Assembly (NCBI GenBank): GCA_947179485.1
Contig: OX359247.1
Span: 47,713,131 to 47,777,130, forward strand
Source: Allacma fusca
Lineage: Eukaryota > Arthropoda > Collembola > Symphypleona > Sminthuridae
Reading direction: 5' to 3'
Length of the DNA stretch: 64,000 nt
Shown here: positions 38,360 to 52,284 of the stretch, in pieces
Numbering within the stretch: the stretch's first letter is position 1
How the letters are laid out: each line of letters starts with the position of its first letter
Notes under the pieces: generated by a model
Database searches by the model: none
The model's input: the letters and a program-made list of their open reading frames with translations, nothing else
Told to the model about the DNA's origin: nothing
Made by a program: the position numbers and the translations under genes

Positions 38360-38704
38360 TCCATGTAATCAGATTGATCAGTTTAATTTCCACCATTGAA
38401 CTGCTGTCACTCTCATTAATAGTTCTCCAGGGAAACTAATTTGATTATTTTTCACTTTTTATTTTAATTGAAGCTGAAATAATTAATTCTAAGTTAGTTA
38501 CCACTCCTTACAAATTAATTAAATTCAGTGACTTAATTTGTATAAATTTCTGATGGGAATATAGTTGTAGTTGAAATTAATTTTTGAAGGTAAGAGGACC
38601 TATAAACTTTGCAATGAGTCACGCTATACACTTGGAAGTTATCCTGTAATTTCTGGGACTATGAGCTCCGAATGCTGAGGAAAGTTTGTTAAAAAAGGAC
38701 TTAC

Positions 38705-38822
38705 TTCCTGGCACTAGACTGTGCTCAATCAGAATGGACTTGGGACAGGGACAGAGAGCAGGAGCCTTGCACACAGTCGGAGTGTGAATCAAAGTGTGAA
38801 GGCCTGAATAGCCCGAGCCTGC
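38705..38822 (-). other. Candidate upstream exon of the POU gene (5' UTR or coding)
   Basis: A strong donor GAA|GTAAGT at 38705 ends a GC-rich segment. In the phase required by the next exon (phase 1) it is open for 39 codons, including HTPTVCKAPALCPCPKSILI and ending EHSLVPG. A TGA closes the frame at 38823 and no in-frame ATG exists. Either this is a first exon that is untranslated, with the start in the 48-nt exon, or it is coding and preceded by a weak acceptor (AGCAG at about 38817 or ATTCAG at about 38803). A 40-codon ORF starting MIPGETLCVSRLG reads through it in another frame and would act as a uORF if transcribed. Confidence 0.4.
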
Positions 38823-41800
38823 TCACACACAGGGTCTCCCCCGGAATCATCCCACCCTTCAACTATTAACATGTAAATTAGTTATTTTTTACCATCTCCT
38901 CTCATAGGCCCTGGCAAAACATATCCATTGGAAATAAAAGGACCCAGATACATAGTATCTCACTATATCCAATAGCTTGGTTTAAGCCTGTAGGGCCTCA
39001 TCCCATAATGTTACTAAATACTATTTACTCCCCATTTACAACCATGCAGGTACATACTTAGTAAGCAGACATGCACATCCGCATGTGATACATCAGTCAA
39101 ATAACTGTAATACTGTAAGTTATGCTACTAAAAGAGTCCCCATGCTCAAAGTGGAACCCAACATACAGTATAAGCACTGAGAGCAATATGCTGGAGAAAT
39201 AGTGAAATAAAACCGTGAAGCTTAAGCATCCGCATCTCATCATCTTGAGCCTGAGCAGCTTTAGTTCTTTGCCAGCGTTCTATGACAAAATCCTCCGTCA
39301 CCTTACTGCATCCTCAAAGACCTGGGACACATACCCAAAGTGCAGTAACTGTAACGTTCAGAACAGTTTAAACTCATTGTGCCTTGCCTGTAGATACTTA
39401 CATATAATATTACATATGGGTGTGGATAGATATAAGATATACGTGAGGCTCCACTATAAGTATAGTATCAGGCTGAATCACTGCAATTCAATCCCTGGCA
39501 CTCTGATGAGAGACACGTTCGAGCATACTAGCTATAGTACTATATATAAGTATACACAAGGTAGATACTCCTCTGCTAAATAATATGTTGGAGGAACCTT
39601 TGGAGTGAAGAGACCTGAAAAGAAATCTACCGGAGGGCAACCCAGGACCGGCTGCATAGCTCCACTACTTTTGGATATCCTACAATTTTCAAGAACAGCT
39701 CTAAGAAATTTTTTATGCAAGGGCTACTTCAAGAGCATCTCAATAAAAAAATCTTAGGGGACCCCACCATGTACTTACTGGTACTTATACAGACATATAC
39801 ATACATACATAGATAGTCAGAGTGAAGAAGGAGAGAGAGCTCGGGGATGGTTGTTGTATTTAAGAAAAAAATAAAGAGCACGCGTTCATTCCCAAAAGTA
39901 ACCACCCTTTGTCAATGAAGGAGAAGGAACGGTTCTTTGTGGCTTTTCTCAGAGCCCCAACCTCCTTCTAACCCTTTGTACATATGAGCTTATGCCCCAT
40001 ATGTAATTATGTACATACTGTGAACGTCCCTCCAACCATCCAACAACCCAAGCTTAATTGTGTGAGTTTCGAAAAAGAGTTGCGTGCTACTGGCTACCGT
40101 TCGATCTTGTGGCAGACCATGTCTTAACGTGTGTCCCTTCATTATCATAACGTTTTTTTTTTTATTTTACTACCCGAACGCTGTGTAGTAGGAGCTATAA
40201 AGTTGACACCTTTTTTTTTTATTCTAAACCATCCATACAGATATCAAGACCCTATTTGCGTGTGTATTTATTTACCCTTCCGCTTAAAATTACTATTCCG
40301 GCACAGACAAAAAAAACCAGGATGTAAATACTGTAGTCTCAAATTTAAATATAAATACTATATGTTTCATTTTTTCCTTTCCTCCTCATGCATAATCTAT
40401 CTCTAGAGAAACCTAAAGGGTTGAGTCAGGAACCAACCAAAAGTTGTTCAGTGATAGGGAAATGTGATAAAAAAATACTCAAGGGGTTGGCTTATCTATA
40501 TGTATAGTACTGTAGTCCGTAGTCAAAACGCTTGCTCCATGAATACGAGAGCTCATTAGGAATTACATTTACATATGGAGCCCTAACCCTTTCCTCCTGA
40601 TTGGTAGCTGGCACGCCGGAGTGCTCACACTCTGATAAAAAAAACTTTTAAATAGACACCTCTATATCTTACCCTATAAATTACCACTATCAGGATGATA
40701 GTATCTTTATATCCTTTTTTCTTGAGTCTTCACTCGTTTTAAAAAGTACGTTACTCCATCGGAGGTTTCCTACAAGCTCTGAAATGTGCTCACATTTAAT
40801 TGTCTTCCTTCCGCATTCTTACCTTTAATTACACTTCTTCGCCCCTTATCTTAATTTATAATTTCGGGCTGTTTTGAGTACACACTCCAACAACTGTTCA
40901 ATTACAATTTTATTGCTAGGTTTTTTTTTTGTTTAAAAAAAATGAAACTATGCGTGTGGATTAAAAAATACGGGTGATATTTCAAATGTTTTAAGAATAT
41001 ATCTTCGTAATGGGTTTTTTTTTTTTAAAAATGTGGCCAGGGTTAGAGTGTAAGAAAGATAAAATTTTTTAACACATTAGCACTTCAGCAGGACTAGAGC
41101 TCCTGAGAGGATAAAAAGTGAGAGAACAAAGGAGGACAGCATGTCGTCGCGTGCTCATTACCACTTAATTGACGACCATTAGAAAATAATGCCTAACGGC
41201 ATATGGACACAAGTCAGAAAGTAATGGATGGGCATGTTGATATCCGTCTCTTACAATAGTCTAACGCTCGAAATCAAGGGAGCTTGAATGCTTGGGAAGG
41301 AGCGGAGTCCTCATTGTGAGACATATGTCCGAGTACAAAACATATAGACTCTCTATAGAACATTGACACTTTATATGTATGGAGTTGTAATCAAAAAAAT
41401 ATATGATTATTCCTATCGGTTTTGGAGTCATGTCCAGCTGACGAGTATTATTGGTTAGCTATTTACAGTTTGATGCCCAAGTATCTGTCTATAATTCTTT
41501 AGGGAGAGATATGTTTCGTTAATGGGGACTTTCACTCACTGGACATTTTCAGAATTCCTGCCAAAAAAAGAAGATCGATCGGTTTGGGAATGGTTTTTAA
41601 AATAGTACTTTTTAAACAGATACTATTATTATGCCCTTTATTTAGGAATGGTCTCCTATGAAATAGGATGACAAAAGTGACGGATGTGGAGGGAAAGATT
41701 TTGTTGTTGCGAACCCTTGTTGTTGCAAAAGATTTGGCTTGTATATAAAACTGTATATCTATTGAAAATATAATTATCTACATACATGAGGAATGGAAAC

Positions 41801-42910
41801 AACAGGTTGAGAGTTGTTGCTCATGGAATTGATGAAGCGATGAGTTGATAAAGGCTGGAGTGAGAAATACATTGGGAAGATGGGAAGGGATGAAGTTATC
41901 ATTTCCACAGGATTTTCCCCGTGGTTAAAGTCACATCTCATTCTTGTGGGTGAGGTTGGAGGAGACGAAGGGAGTATGGAAAATAGGAAGGATTCCTCCA
42001 GCAGTACAGATATACATAGATATATGTATCTATGTCTGTACATATTTCCAGGGGTACACAAGGAGACCCGAGTGAGTGAGAATTGAGAGAAGCAACAGAT
42101 CGGAAGGAAGCTGACATGAAAATAAAAAAGAGGTTTTACGAATTTTGCGGAAAGCCTCTCCGGGTGGTTTAGTCTCTCCCAAACACTCCGGGGTTTCCTG
42201 ACTATTTTAGCTCTTTCCCCTTTACTTGTTGTGGGTTGTATTAAGTGCGTATGAGGGAGATTATGCTCAGATTTTTATTCATTTTAAATTGAGTCTTGTA
42301 AGGACTGATTCTCAAGGCCAGGCTGACAAAATCGCGGTCAGGTGAACGACACCAGTCTACATAGTCTGTAACAATAAGGCTTCTGACATTTTCTTCCCTC
42401 AAGGTTAAGGTTCCAATGGGTACCCAGCCCAGGAGATTTAGATACAATTACTGTAGATACATATACTTAGCTTCAGTTCTAAGTATAGGTATACAGTATA
42501 ATGCTTGTGCATAGTAGAAGCAACAAGGTGAAGGATTTGGGACATTGATGTTCCGGTTCCTTGAGCAATAGTTCCCATAGAAAAATCTTACTGTAATAAT
42601 AATTATGTATACCTCCATATAGAAGTAAAGTAGGAGCTTCTGTTAGAGTAGGAGCAGAGCCTTAATAATTTAAAGGTAAGATTTACATGTTGAGAGGAGG
42701 AATTCCATCGGATTCAGAGACTAACATCTCAAGTCCAGCCGAAGGAAATAAATGGATTGTAATCATCCCCCCAGATGTGAGTCCATTAAAGAGTATGGTA
42801 ATGTATGGACACTAGCCTGTTACTCCTGAGGAGATCTCAGGGATTCTGGCCTTCTCCAAATATATACTAAAAGTTAATGTAAATTTACGTGTAAGTTCCA
42901 CAGAGCGAAA

Positions 42911-42934
42911 GAGAGAGAGAGAGAGAGAGAGAGA
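42911..42934. repeat. (GA)12 microsatellite
   Basis: Uninterrupted GA on the plus strand. Confidence 0.95.
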
Positions 42935-45900
42935 TTTCCAAGCCCGTATATTTACATTTGAACATTTCTCCTTGCATTCACTTTCCACAATAATGTATTC
43001 CTTCGAACAACACACACATGCTTAGGTTGCAGTGCTTTAGAATTTTCCTCCCACACCAAATCAGAATTTGTTACCGTGCAAGCTCCCTTTATTCCTCTTT
43101 CCATTGCCATTGCTCCTGCTTTGCCTTTATTGCTTCCCCGATCCTTCTCCTACTCTACATGAATGCTACCTCACGAGTCATGCATATCTATTGGGCATAT
43201 TAGGCCGTCTATGTGTCTCAGAGCATTATGCAAGAGGAACCCAGGCAAAGTACAATCTGTACTGTTATTTACAAACGGAGCAAAAGGCCGAGGTTGATCT
43301 AGCACAATCACATGCAGATACATCCCTTTAGAGTCATAGCCAATGGGAGATATACAGTAAAGAACTCCCGTTTGAAAAACATGGAAGGTACATATGTAAC
43401 TATACGTATGAGGAAAGATGGCTACATATACACAGTTGTATCTATCTATGTGAGGTTAAAAAAATCCATCCCGTCCTTCACTTATATATTCATATTGTAA
43501 AACATGGCTGGATACAAATGTACTAGAATGTACATCTCTTCTGGGACCCTATCTCTTAATATAGTGGTCCCTTGGGAGATGGTCTACTGGACAGGACTTC
43601 CCCTCTGTTTTCCCATCCTTTTCCCTCTCTACTATTCCTCGAGCCTCCCGGAGTCCAGTCGTGGAGCAATATTAAAATCCGAGCTTCCTTTATGTAAAAC
43701 AATAGTTGACCTTAGATTTTGCCAAAACTCTCTTGTTGTAACATTGTAATGGAAATATTCTTTGGGTCCACGGGGACGTTTTTCTTATGGCTACCATTCC
43801 CCAGTCCTCCCTCTGGGAAGGTACTTTCTTGAGGATCAAATTGGTACGAAGTATTTAATTACCCTTGAATGACACCCCTATTACTGTAAATCTGTTGGGT
43901 GCAGACGTTCTGGGAAACTATTCCAACTTACAGTTTAAGTTCGGTCTGAATCTCCTAATAATTCTTGCGTAATGTCTATTTGCTTTAGTACACCCACAGA
44001 CTACTTATCCATGCATGTAGTTGTATGCCCTTTAATTATTACATTTAGGTAGTAGGATTCCCTACACCCTGCGCCTTTCCTATAAGAATAATATTCTTAG
44101 AAAGAAATAGTGAGCAAGTGACTCGCTGCCCTTGAGAATTATTTATATCTATAATTATATATATATATTGTGACCATGTATGTATGTATCTGAAAGCTCT
44201 CCTCGAATTTCTTACATGTCATAATGCCCCGTTGAAGAAAACCATATCGTCATAAAAGCTAGCGAGTTGGAAAATCAGCAACTGTTAATGACATGTTCAT
44301 TTAATGCTTCGATTAACTCTCCAAGACTCACCGTCACTACACTAAATGCCTTTTCCCATCTTTCCTCCTGCGTCCAGTGTTTTGAACTCCGAGTGAACCT
44401 CGGGCTCATATAGTACTATATATTCTATGTCTCTTGCTCTAGGTATAAAGGAAACCTCGGAAAATTGTATAAGGACAGGGAAGTCAATACACATGGAGGT
44501 AATGCTAAAACAAGTTAATTTTCTCGGACTGGTTATTTACTTGCAAATTCATGTGGTATCTACATATCTGACCTGTATGTATACGTAATTGTTTTGAGGG
44601 CTTGAACAAAAGTGCAGATAGGATTTATACGGCCCAAATACTGTACCTCCCTTCATAGTTCGATGAACGTTTTGTCCATTGAATGATTTCAGCATTAAAT
44701 GAGAATATACATAATAAGAGCTGTGTATTTTCATATTATATAGGCGGGGGTTCATGAGAATATGTAACAGGCTCATCCTTGCCCACCAGACCTTACAACG
44801 ACATTGTCATTATGACAAGAATGTAAAAATCAACTCTTCCCAATTCTACCATTGTTACTATACCCTTCGTGAGTCACGGCCCTGGATTTCCCACATCTGC
44901 ATAAGTAAATAAAAAAAAAGTCTCCGACCGAGACATTTGTCAAGTTTGCTCCTAATAGAAAATAATACGAAAATTATCACTCCGAGGATGCCCAAATGAT
45001 AATAGTAACTCTTGGTAGGAATAACAGCAGCGGCGACAATGCCATATGTGCAAGTCCGAGGAGGACATTTTGCATTTGAGAATAACTAAAAAAAAAGGAA
45101 AAATAATATCATCCCTTGATGAGTCCCCAACTGTCAGCTTTAGACTAACCTCCACACAAAACTCGGATGTTAACAAGCGCATGCATACTTTTAGTCTATT
45201 GATTTGATAGGAACAGCTAACATTTGTGCTCCTTCATTAGCATATGAGCATCCCAACCCTTCCTGTGATATAGTACTATTCCCTAACCGTATTATAAATT
45301 GTAGTCGTCTCAGGAAAAAAATTTGGTCATAGTGTCCTGAAAAGTGTAACGGACTAGAGTCCATAATTTATTTCAGCCTTCATTCAGATCCAGGAACTTA
45401 ATACGAAGCGATTGGGCACTGGGCCTGGGATCTCAAAGTGAAATAAGGAATCTCCCATGGAATTAATAACCGTGTGTGTGAATGCCACCCAACCAGTCAC
45501 ACCTCGGGAAATCAGAGAGATTCAAATGCTAATTGTCCTCAATCCTTTTCTCCAATCAGGACTCGGAGCTTCAATTCATTTTGGAATATTTCCAAAAAGG
45601 ATTTAAATTCAAGTCTCATTCATCTCCACACTTCGTGATATTTACCTACTTTTAAATTCCATTTTATTCAAAGGGTTCCCTGACAGTTGGGTGACAAGTC
45701 TATAAGTAGAGCAGAAGTCTAACGGCCAGTGCTCCAAAAAATTGCGGTTCACAATTTAAAGGAGCTGCTGCATGGGAGCAGAAGACCAGACACGAGAGTT
45801 GAGGGCAATTGGGAGATGACAAAACTATGGGAGGAAGAAAAAAAAACCTATCGATGCATCTAAGTAGCTAAAGAATTTTTGTTGGAATATGATTCCTTTT

Positions 45901-45952
45901 GTTCAAGGGTGCTATATAGTTAACCAAGGTTTTCCACATTCTTATATCCTTC

Positions 45953-45956
<4 letters not shown>

Positions 45957-46015
<59 letters not shown>
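45957..46015. repeat. (CT)24 microsatellite with CT/CA extension
   Basis: Pure CT to 46004, then TTCTCTCTCTC, followed by (CA)5. Confidence 0.95.
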
Positions 46016-48437
46016 ACACACACACAGTGAGATCTCCCTTTCAGAGAAAAACTCAAGATTAGCCTACAATTTGTAGAGTACAAAAAAAAGAGATCATACT
46101 CGTATGTAATTTCCTTTGGACATTAATACCTCGGCAGAAGGCCTTGTTCTTGTTCACCAACTCTGACAAAAAAAAACTCTGACATTTAAGAGCTGTTACG
46201 TAACCCTACGATTCAACACTACTTAACCCCAGTACATTATTACTACTAAACTACCAGGAGGTCCTGTCCAGGTACAACAAGAACACAAGGAATCAACTCA
46301 CTCACAGTAGAATGTATGAATGAGAAAAAAAAAGCATATGGATAGTATTCAAGTATACAGTACAGTAAAATACAAGGAAGGAAAAGAATTGAAGGAAAGG
46401 AGATTGGTACAAGTCTAGCACTTAAATTCCAGGAGATTGGCAGCTGAAGTGAAGAGTGAGAGAGAGAGAGAAAGAGGAAAGATTGAAATTTGCACCCTTT
46501 GACTGATTGAGAATCCAGCCTCCTCTGCGGATGTACAAGCCCTGTACGATGTTTATAATAAGTACGGTAGTCCTTGCTGCATATGTTTGTTTCATGTTCA
46601 TTTCATCCACTACAGCAGTATAGTTTCTACTCTCCGGCCCATTCACCATAATCAATAGCTTGTCCATTTACATTTAATTTTTTTCTTTCGGGCGGCTCTC
46701 CCTGACTCCCATTTTCGGTGAGGTACGAAAGGGGAGAAGACTCTAGTCCGTCACTCTCGTCTCTGGAGGTAATCACTTATATACATATGGATTGTGTTCA
46801 TGCATGTACATAGCTACATAGAATGTAGGTAGAGCTAGAAGCTTCCCTCCAATAAATACAGACAATATTCCTTGATTTCCATGTGAATGGAAGTAGCACC
46901 CAACCCACTGTTCCTTAGCCTATTATCACTGCGTCTAACCGTATTGGCTATTTTAAATGGATTTTGTTTGATGATACAAAAAAATAACCCTTTTTGTACT
47001 CCGATTAGCGCAAGGTCTCCACTCAGTCGTGCAGGCAAGTTTTTACGTACATACATGAATTTTATAAAACCCAATTCAAGCCCACCTTCCGATTGATCAC
47101 ACTGACTATATATAGAGGGAATTTGAATGTAGATGGATTCAGAGCCATGGCAGGGTAGACAGTAACACATATTCCAATGTGTTTCTATGTAATAGAATAT
47201 ATTTCATAGCTTTTAGGAGGCACCACAAAAATGTGCCCTTGTGTGTGTGTATGTGTAAGCACGCTTCCCGTTGGCACCAACATTAACACCCGAGGATTTT
47301 TATAGGGGTTTATATCCCTGTACAAGTGTCACATATGTAGAGGATCAGGGTTCTATAATAATTGTATTCAACTACATACATGGTATTGTGTGATCAAAGG
47401 ATGCACGATCCACAAGTCCAGTGAATTAAATAGTTCGTTGATAGGAAAAATAATCAAAAGGAATTTTTTTTAACTGATCCGTCATGGTATTTTTTGCTCC
47501 TTCGATTATAATACACTATATTACATTCGCATGCAAGCAGACGGCTAGAGTGATGCCGGAGGAGAGCCTATTCATAATTCAAGGAATATTTAATATATGT
47601 GAAAGTACTAAAGTACTAAATTTGTATTCACTGGGACTAGAAGGGAATTTAAAAAAAACAGTGAGTGTATGTCTAGATATAAAATTATAGTCTATGTTTT
47701 TTTAAAATTTAGCAACTAAATGAAGTTTAGACACAAATTAGGGTATCTACTTTAACCAATAAAACTAGGAAAAATATTATTCTTGGAGATGCTCATTCCC
47801 TGGGATCTCCTCAAGTGTCAAATGATCAAATGATGTCTGACGGAGGATGTCTTTCACACTTGTGTGCGTTTTGTGGGACTGTAATAGCTCCTAATGGGAC
47901 AAGTTCCAAGGAGGTGATTGAGAGTCAGGGCCATGAGCATCAAGCTCTTAAAAGGAGCTGAATGAGACATATTCGAGGACAGTAAAAGATATTGGTAGAA
48001 GATGAAGATGCAAAGTTGAAGGAGCAGAAGAACAGAGGAACGGAGAGAGAGAGAGAGAAAGAGAGAAAAAAAAACTTTTCACCCTCTTTGCATAGTAAAG
48101 GACATTTGACTTGAATTTGTCTCCTTGATGGGGGAAGGTCCAGAAGATACGGTCTGAGCGGAACTTATATCTCTGTGTATACTACACACATACACACATA
48201 CATACATAGATACTTAATATGTATTTAATCCTGGAAGTTTGCAGTTTAAGGGAAACTTCCTGGAGTGGTGCTGATGCTGTAGGTAATCTGAATTGGAAAA
48301 AGATTTTCTGAGGGTGAATACATTCAGAGTGTAAAGGGAGGAATTGGGAAACTGTTTTCTAGGGAAAAAAAAAGGAGACCATGATGATGATGATGACTAC
48401 TATGGGAAAGGAGGAGGAAAGTATAGTTACTTTGTAT

Positions 48438-48441
<4 letters not shown>

Positions 48442-48472
<31 letters not shown>
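48442..48472. repeat. (AC)15 microsatellite
   Basis: Uninterrupted AC, followed by ATACATAC units. Confidence 0.95.
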
Positions 48473-48478
<6 letters not shown>

Positions 48479-49208
48479 TACATACATACTCACTGAACAT
48501 GTGATTGAGCAAGTAGTGATGCAAAAAGAAAAAAAACGTTCAATCCCATGTCCACAGAAGTAGTGTGTGTGATGAGACAGACAAGAGAGAGACGAAGAAA
48601 ACGGAAAATTCTTATTGAAAAAAAAAAGTTTGAAAAGAGCTGGAGAGAGATGAAGAGTGAGTAAATACAAGGAAGAAAATGCATAAAACATTGTCATCTT
48701 TGAGGGATGCTGGAGATGCGGGTCTTTTTTTTTCCCCGAGAGTGGTCAGTCTTGTCATCACTGGGACGCTTGAAGGATATATATTTTGCATTATACTAAG
48801 TAAGAATTGCATATGGGACCTATATATGTATATAGGGAGGATGAGGCATGGTCGGAGGAGAAAAAAAGAACCAAGATCCTTTCTTATGCATACAATGAAT
48901 CCTACTGGCGGCAATTCAATGCAATGCTATGTAAACAATCCCTGGAGTTTTTACATGTAAACTTCCCCTGGTTTCCTGGAGGCTCAGGGTCCTGTAGTAA
49001 ATCGTACTGGCTATATCCCATCTCTATACCGGGCTCTATTGACATGCATGCCATTTACAGCATGTAGACACAAGTTACAATTTACATCTCCCAGGATCCC
49101 TGTAGGCAGGAGATATAGAGTAAGTCTGGGAGTATGTATGTATCTACATATGTATATGGTCCTCTGTACAATGAGCTCCGCATGGTTTGAAGTTGCCCAA
49201 GTGCTTTC

Positions 49209-49233
49209 ATGCAAATAGGACAACAATGCAAAT
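49209..49233 (+). promoter_or_regulatory. Pair of direct-repeat octamer sites
   Basis: Two perfect ATGCAAAT sites in the same orientation, 17 bp apart start to start (49209-49216 and 49226-49233). A pair this close is unlikely by chance in sequence of this composition. Confidence 0.4.
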
Positions 49234-50528
49234 AAGGGTCCGTCCTATTCCATTTATTCCTGGAAACCTTCCCAAAAGAGCGAGCGTAGTTTCTTTCAGC
49301 GTTTTGCTTCAAATCCCTACATTTAATATTCCCTGGGAGAACCAGAGCCTTGAACAAACTTTTAGGCAGAATTTTCCCGTAATTTATTCCATTTCTCTTC
49401 CACTCTGTATAATGGCCTTCCCTCTCAATTCCGAACATCTTCCGTAAGAGGCTGTACATGCAGTTTTCAAAATATATATTTCCCATTCAAATACATAGTA
49501 ATTATGTACAGATATACAGGAGATCCTACTTTGTAGAAAGCATAAAAATGCCATTAATATCAAAATATTTAGCAATCCCATCACGTTCCTCTTGACATTC
49601 AAATTTCCCACGCTTCCCCAGTTTTTACAATGTCTTAATGTTTTCGGGTTCAACTTTTTGCAATCTTGTTCCGTATCTCTGGTTATTAATGGTTCATATT
49701 GGATTTACACCAGTTTCGGAAGTTCTCTGACGCATGACATATCCTCCCTTGAGCTGTTTTCCTTCCACGGTAACACACACATACATATGTACATACAACA
49801 TAATTACATGCGTAACATGTAAATTCCATTATGGAATCTCATTCCCTTGAAATTGCAAGTGTTTATGGGTTGGTAATAATAAGTACGTGCGTCTGAGCCT
49901 TTCTGACTTCATTATTAAATATGTACATCTATGCTTGGAGAAACTCAAGGGATGGAGTTCCAAGAAACCCTAAATCATCCTGAGTTGTGAGTAGGAGCTA
50001 GAATTTGGTGCTTTTGGGTATAGTGTAGAAAAGGCTCTTGGAAATTTGTATGTACATATGTAATTATGTATCTGCACTCGTACTGTATTTAAGTCAATCA
50101 AGTCGAACGTATTCAATTTCATGAGTTTTCCCTCAAAATAATTGTTCCTCTTTCCGCTCTTCCTTAAATTACTCCCTGCCAACTGTTGACTCGGGCACAG
50201 TTGTGCCAACTGACTTTGGCAGTTTAAACAGGATCTGAATTTGTTGCCAACCTCAAAGAAAATTTATTATTTCAAAATGGTTGGAAAAAAATTAGGGAAC
50301 TAAAATTGTCAAAACATTGGCTGTGGTAGCTTCTCTTGGCTTGTAGGATTTACATTAGCATAAGGGCAATTAAAATAAAGCATGTAGCTCATATGTGTCC
50401 TTTTCATGGCAGACAACATTGTCATTATTTCGTCCCTAAAATATGCAACCATCTGAATCCTAAAAGGACGGATCTGGGTAGTTTCAGCTCAATTCCGCAG
50501 ATGTGGATTTCCCTCGTTCCATGAGAAA

Positions 50529-50549
50529 GAGAGAGAGAGAGAGAGAGAG
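50529..50549. repeat. (GA)10 microsatellite
   Basis: Uninterrupted GA on the plus strand. Confidence 0.95.
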
Positions 50550-51332
50550 GCAAAGGGACCTTTTTCCAATATAGTTACTCTTACTGTATTCTTACACATA
50601 GAAACGCACATATGGTGTATAGACATGGCCATTTGCACTCTATCCAGCCCTGCTATGTCCCTATATCAGATTTTATAGCTCCATCAGTATAAAAGGAACC
50701 GACCCCCAAACCCATGGTGAGGTTATGTATGGTGAGTATATTACAAGCTACTTTATATGATGAGGAACGCCAGCACATACAATCTCCCCTCAATTAGTAT
50801 CCAAGAAGAAGGTCGTGAGGAGAATGCATCCTCCATCGAATATTCAATTACGTGGAGCAGACTAGGAAAAAGCAATATTCAATTTGATTATGCAATTCTC
50901 CATGATTATATCCTCCCATCGCTCTCATTCCTTTTTTTCCCTTCGTGAAAGACACTAAAATCATTTTATTTCCCTACTCGAGAGTCCCTCCATTTTCCTG
51001 CATTTAAGGAGGACACTATTTACCGATGAAAACTCCTTGGAAAAAAAACATTTAAAATTATTTTTCATGTAAGGAATAATTATATTACTTATGACGAGGA
51101 AATATACATGGATACATGGAATGGGAGAAAGTACCAAGGAAAGTAATTACCCTAAAACTGGAGGACATATACAGTCCCTGCTTATCAGGCCGCGTCACCC
51201 GGACAGTCTCTGAAAGCCTGATTGTCGCCTGCGAGCCAAGATTAACGGGGATATGTGGAGGGACAATCCTCTCCGGAAATAGTATGCAGAGTAGCTGTTC
51301 CCTCCATGGAGTAGCTTGTGTATACACGTGAA

Positions 51333-51357
51333 AGAGAGAGAGAGAGAGAGAGAGAGA
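51333..51357. repeat. (AG)12 microsatellite
   Basis: Uninterrupted AG directly after a GC-rich patch. Confidence 0.95.
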
Positions 51358-51693
51358 ATCAGGCAGAGAGTGAGGTCTAGGAGCGAACGTGCAAGTAGGG
51401 ATTCAACGGCGATGATGATGAAGGGATTATTTTGCGGAGAAAAATCGGGAATAATGTATTCTCCTCGTTTCCAAAAACCGACCTCTGTTTAATGTAAGCT
51501 GGGTATGTCAACACATACAAATGCACAGATTACATATGCACGCATAATAGGACCACATGCAGACTATAGTATACGGACCTGTGCGTTGTACATATGTAAA
51601 GCTCCGCCTATAATAATAGGTACAAGAACACTCTCTACTACATCAGAGCTCTCCCACACGCTCCTATATGTAAAACATGGGGACAAACGGAGG

Positions 51694-51695
<2 letters not shown>

Positions 51696-51725
<30 letters not shown>
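51696..51725. repeat. (GT)15 microsatellite
   Basis: Uninterrupted GT on the plus strand. Confidence 0.95.
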
Positions 51726-51727
<2 letters not shown>

Positions 51728-52036
51728 GGGAGCCGGGGCTACGGGCTCTTTGATATATTCCTATGTTAAAACCTCCTATGTAAAAATGTATGTAAAAATA
51801 GTCAAATGTGAGTTAGGGAAGAATTGCTCCTCTCTCCATAGAATCTTGGCTCTTTCTCCCTTTTGCTCTTCCCTTTTGCTTTTCCGGCCAGCGATGAGAG
51901 AGAGAGAGTGAAGTGAGTCAATTGACCTCCCCCGACACCCCCTATCGATTGACTCGCATTGAATGACCACTAGTAGACCTGATGTGCATAAAAGGGAAAG
52001 TGTGTTGTGGATATGAAGGTCCGATGGACGGGGCTG

Positions 52037-52071
52037 TGTGAGTGTGTGTGTTTGTGTGTGTGTGTGTGTGT
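52037..52071. repeat. Interrupted (GT)n microsatellite
   Basis: GTGAGTGTGTGTGTTTGTGT-type tract. Confidence 0.9.
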
Positions 52072-52197
52072 GCTAGGCTAAAATCGTTAGAAAAGCTTTT
52101 CGCCTCTCCTCGCCTTTAATTATATTCGACACTTACATATAGACTTCATCATAAAAGCAAGTCTATCGTCTCTGTTGGTTCCAAGGAGAGAAAGAAG

Positions 52198-52200
<3 letters not shown>

Positions 52201-52230
<30 letters not shown>
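52201..52230. repeat. (GA)15 microsatellite
   Basis: Left arm of a GA/TC inverted pair; see the tract at 52285-52346. Confidence 0.95.
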
Positions 52231-52237
<7 letters not shown>

Positions 52238-52281
52238 AAAGCTTTTCCTCCTTTTCTTATACTTACTTTCTGGTCTCACTC

Positions 52282-52284
<3 letters not shown>

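Larger units (their letters stand above)
37177..38704 (-). other. Probable 5' intron of the POU gene
   Basis: 1.5 kb between the candidate upstream exon and the 48-nt exon. It holds two perfect octamers (38270-38277 and 38352-38359) and a CT-rich stretch at 38104-38138. Confidence 0.5.
38823..49144. other. No supported gene; 5' side of the POU gene, part 1
   Basis: About 10 kb with no convincing exon on either strand. Open frames up to 122 codons lack domains or splice context. It holds microsatellites listed separately, a TACATATGTA at 43389-43398 and frequent GTACTATA/TACAGTA and TTTCCC/GGGAAA words. It is either an upstream regulatory domain or a further 5' intron of the POU gene. Confidence 0.5.
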
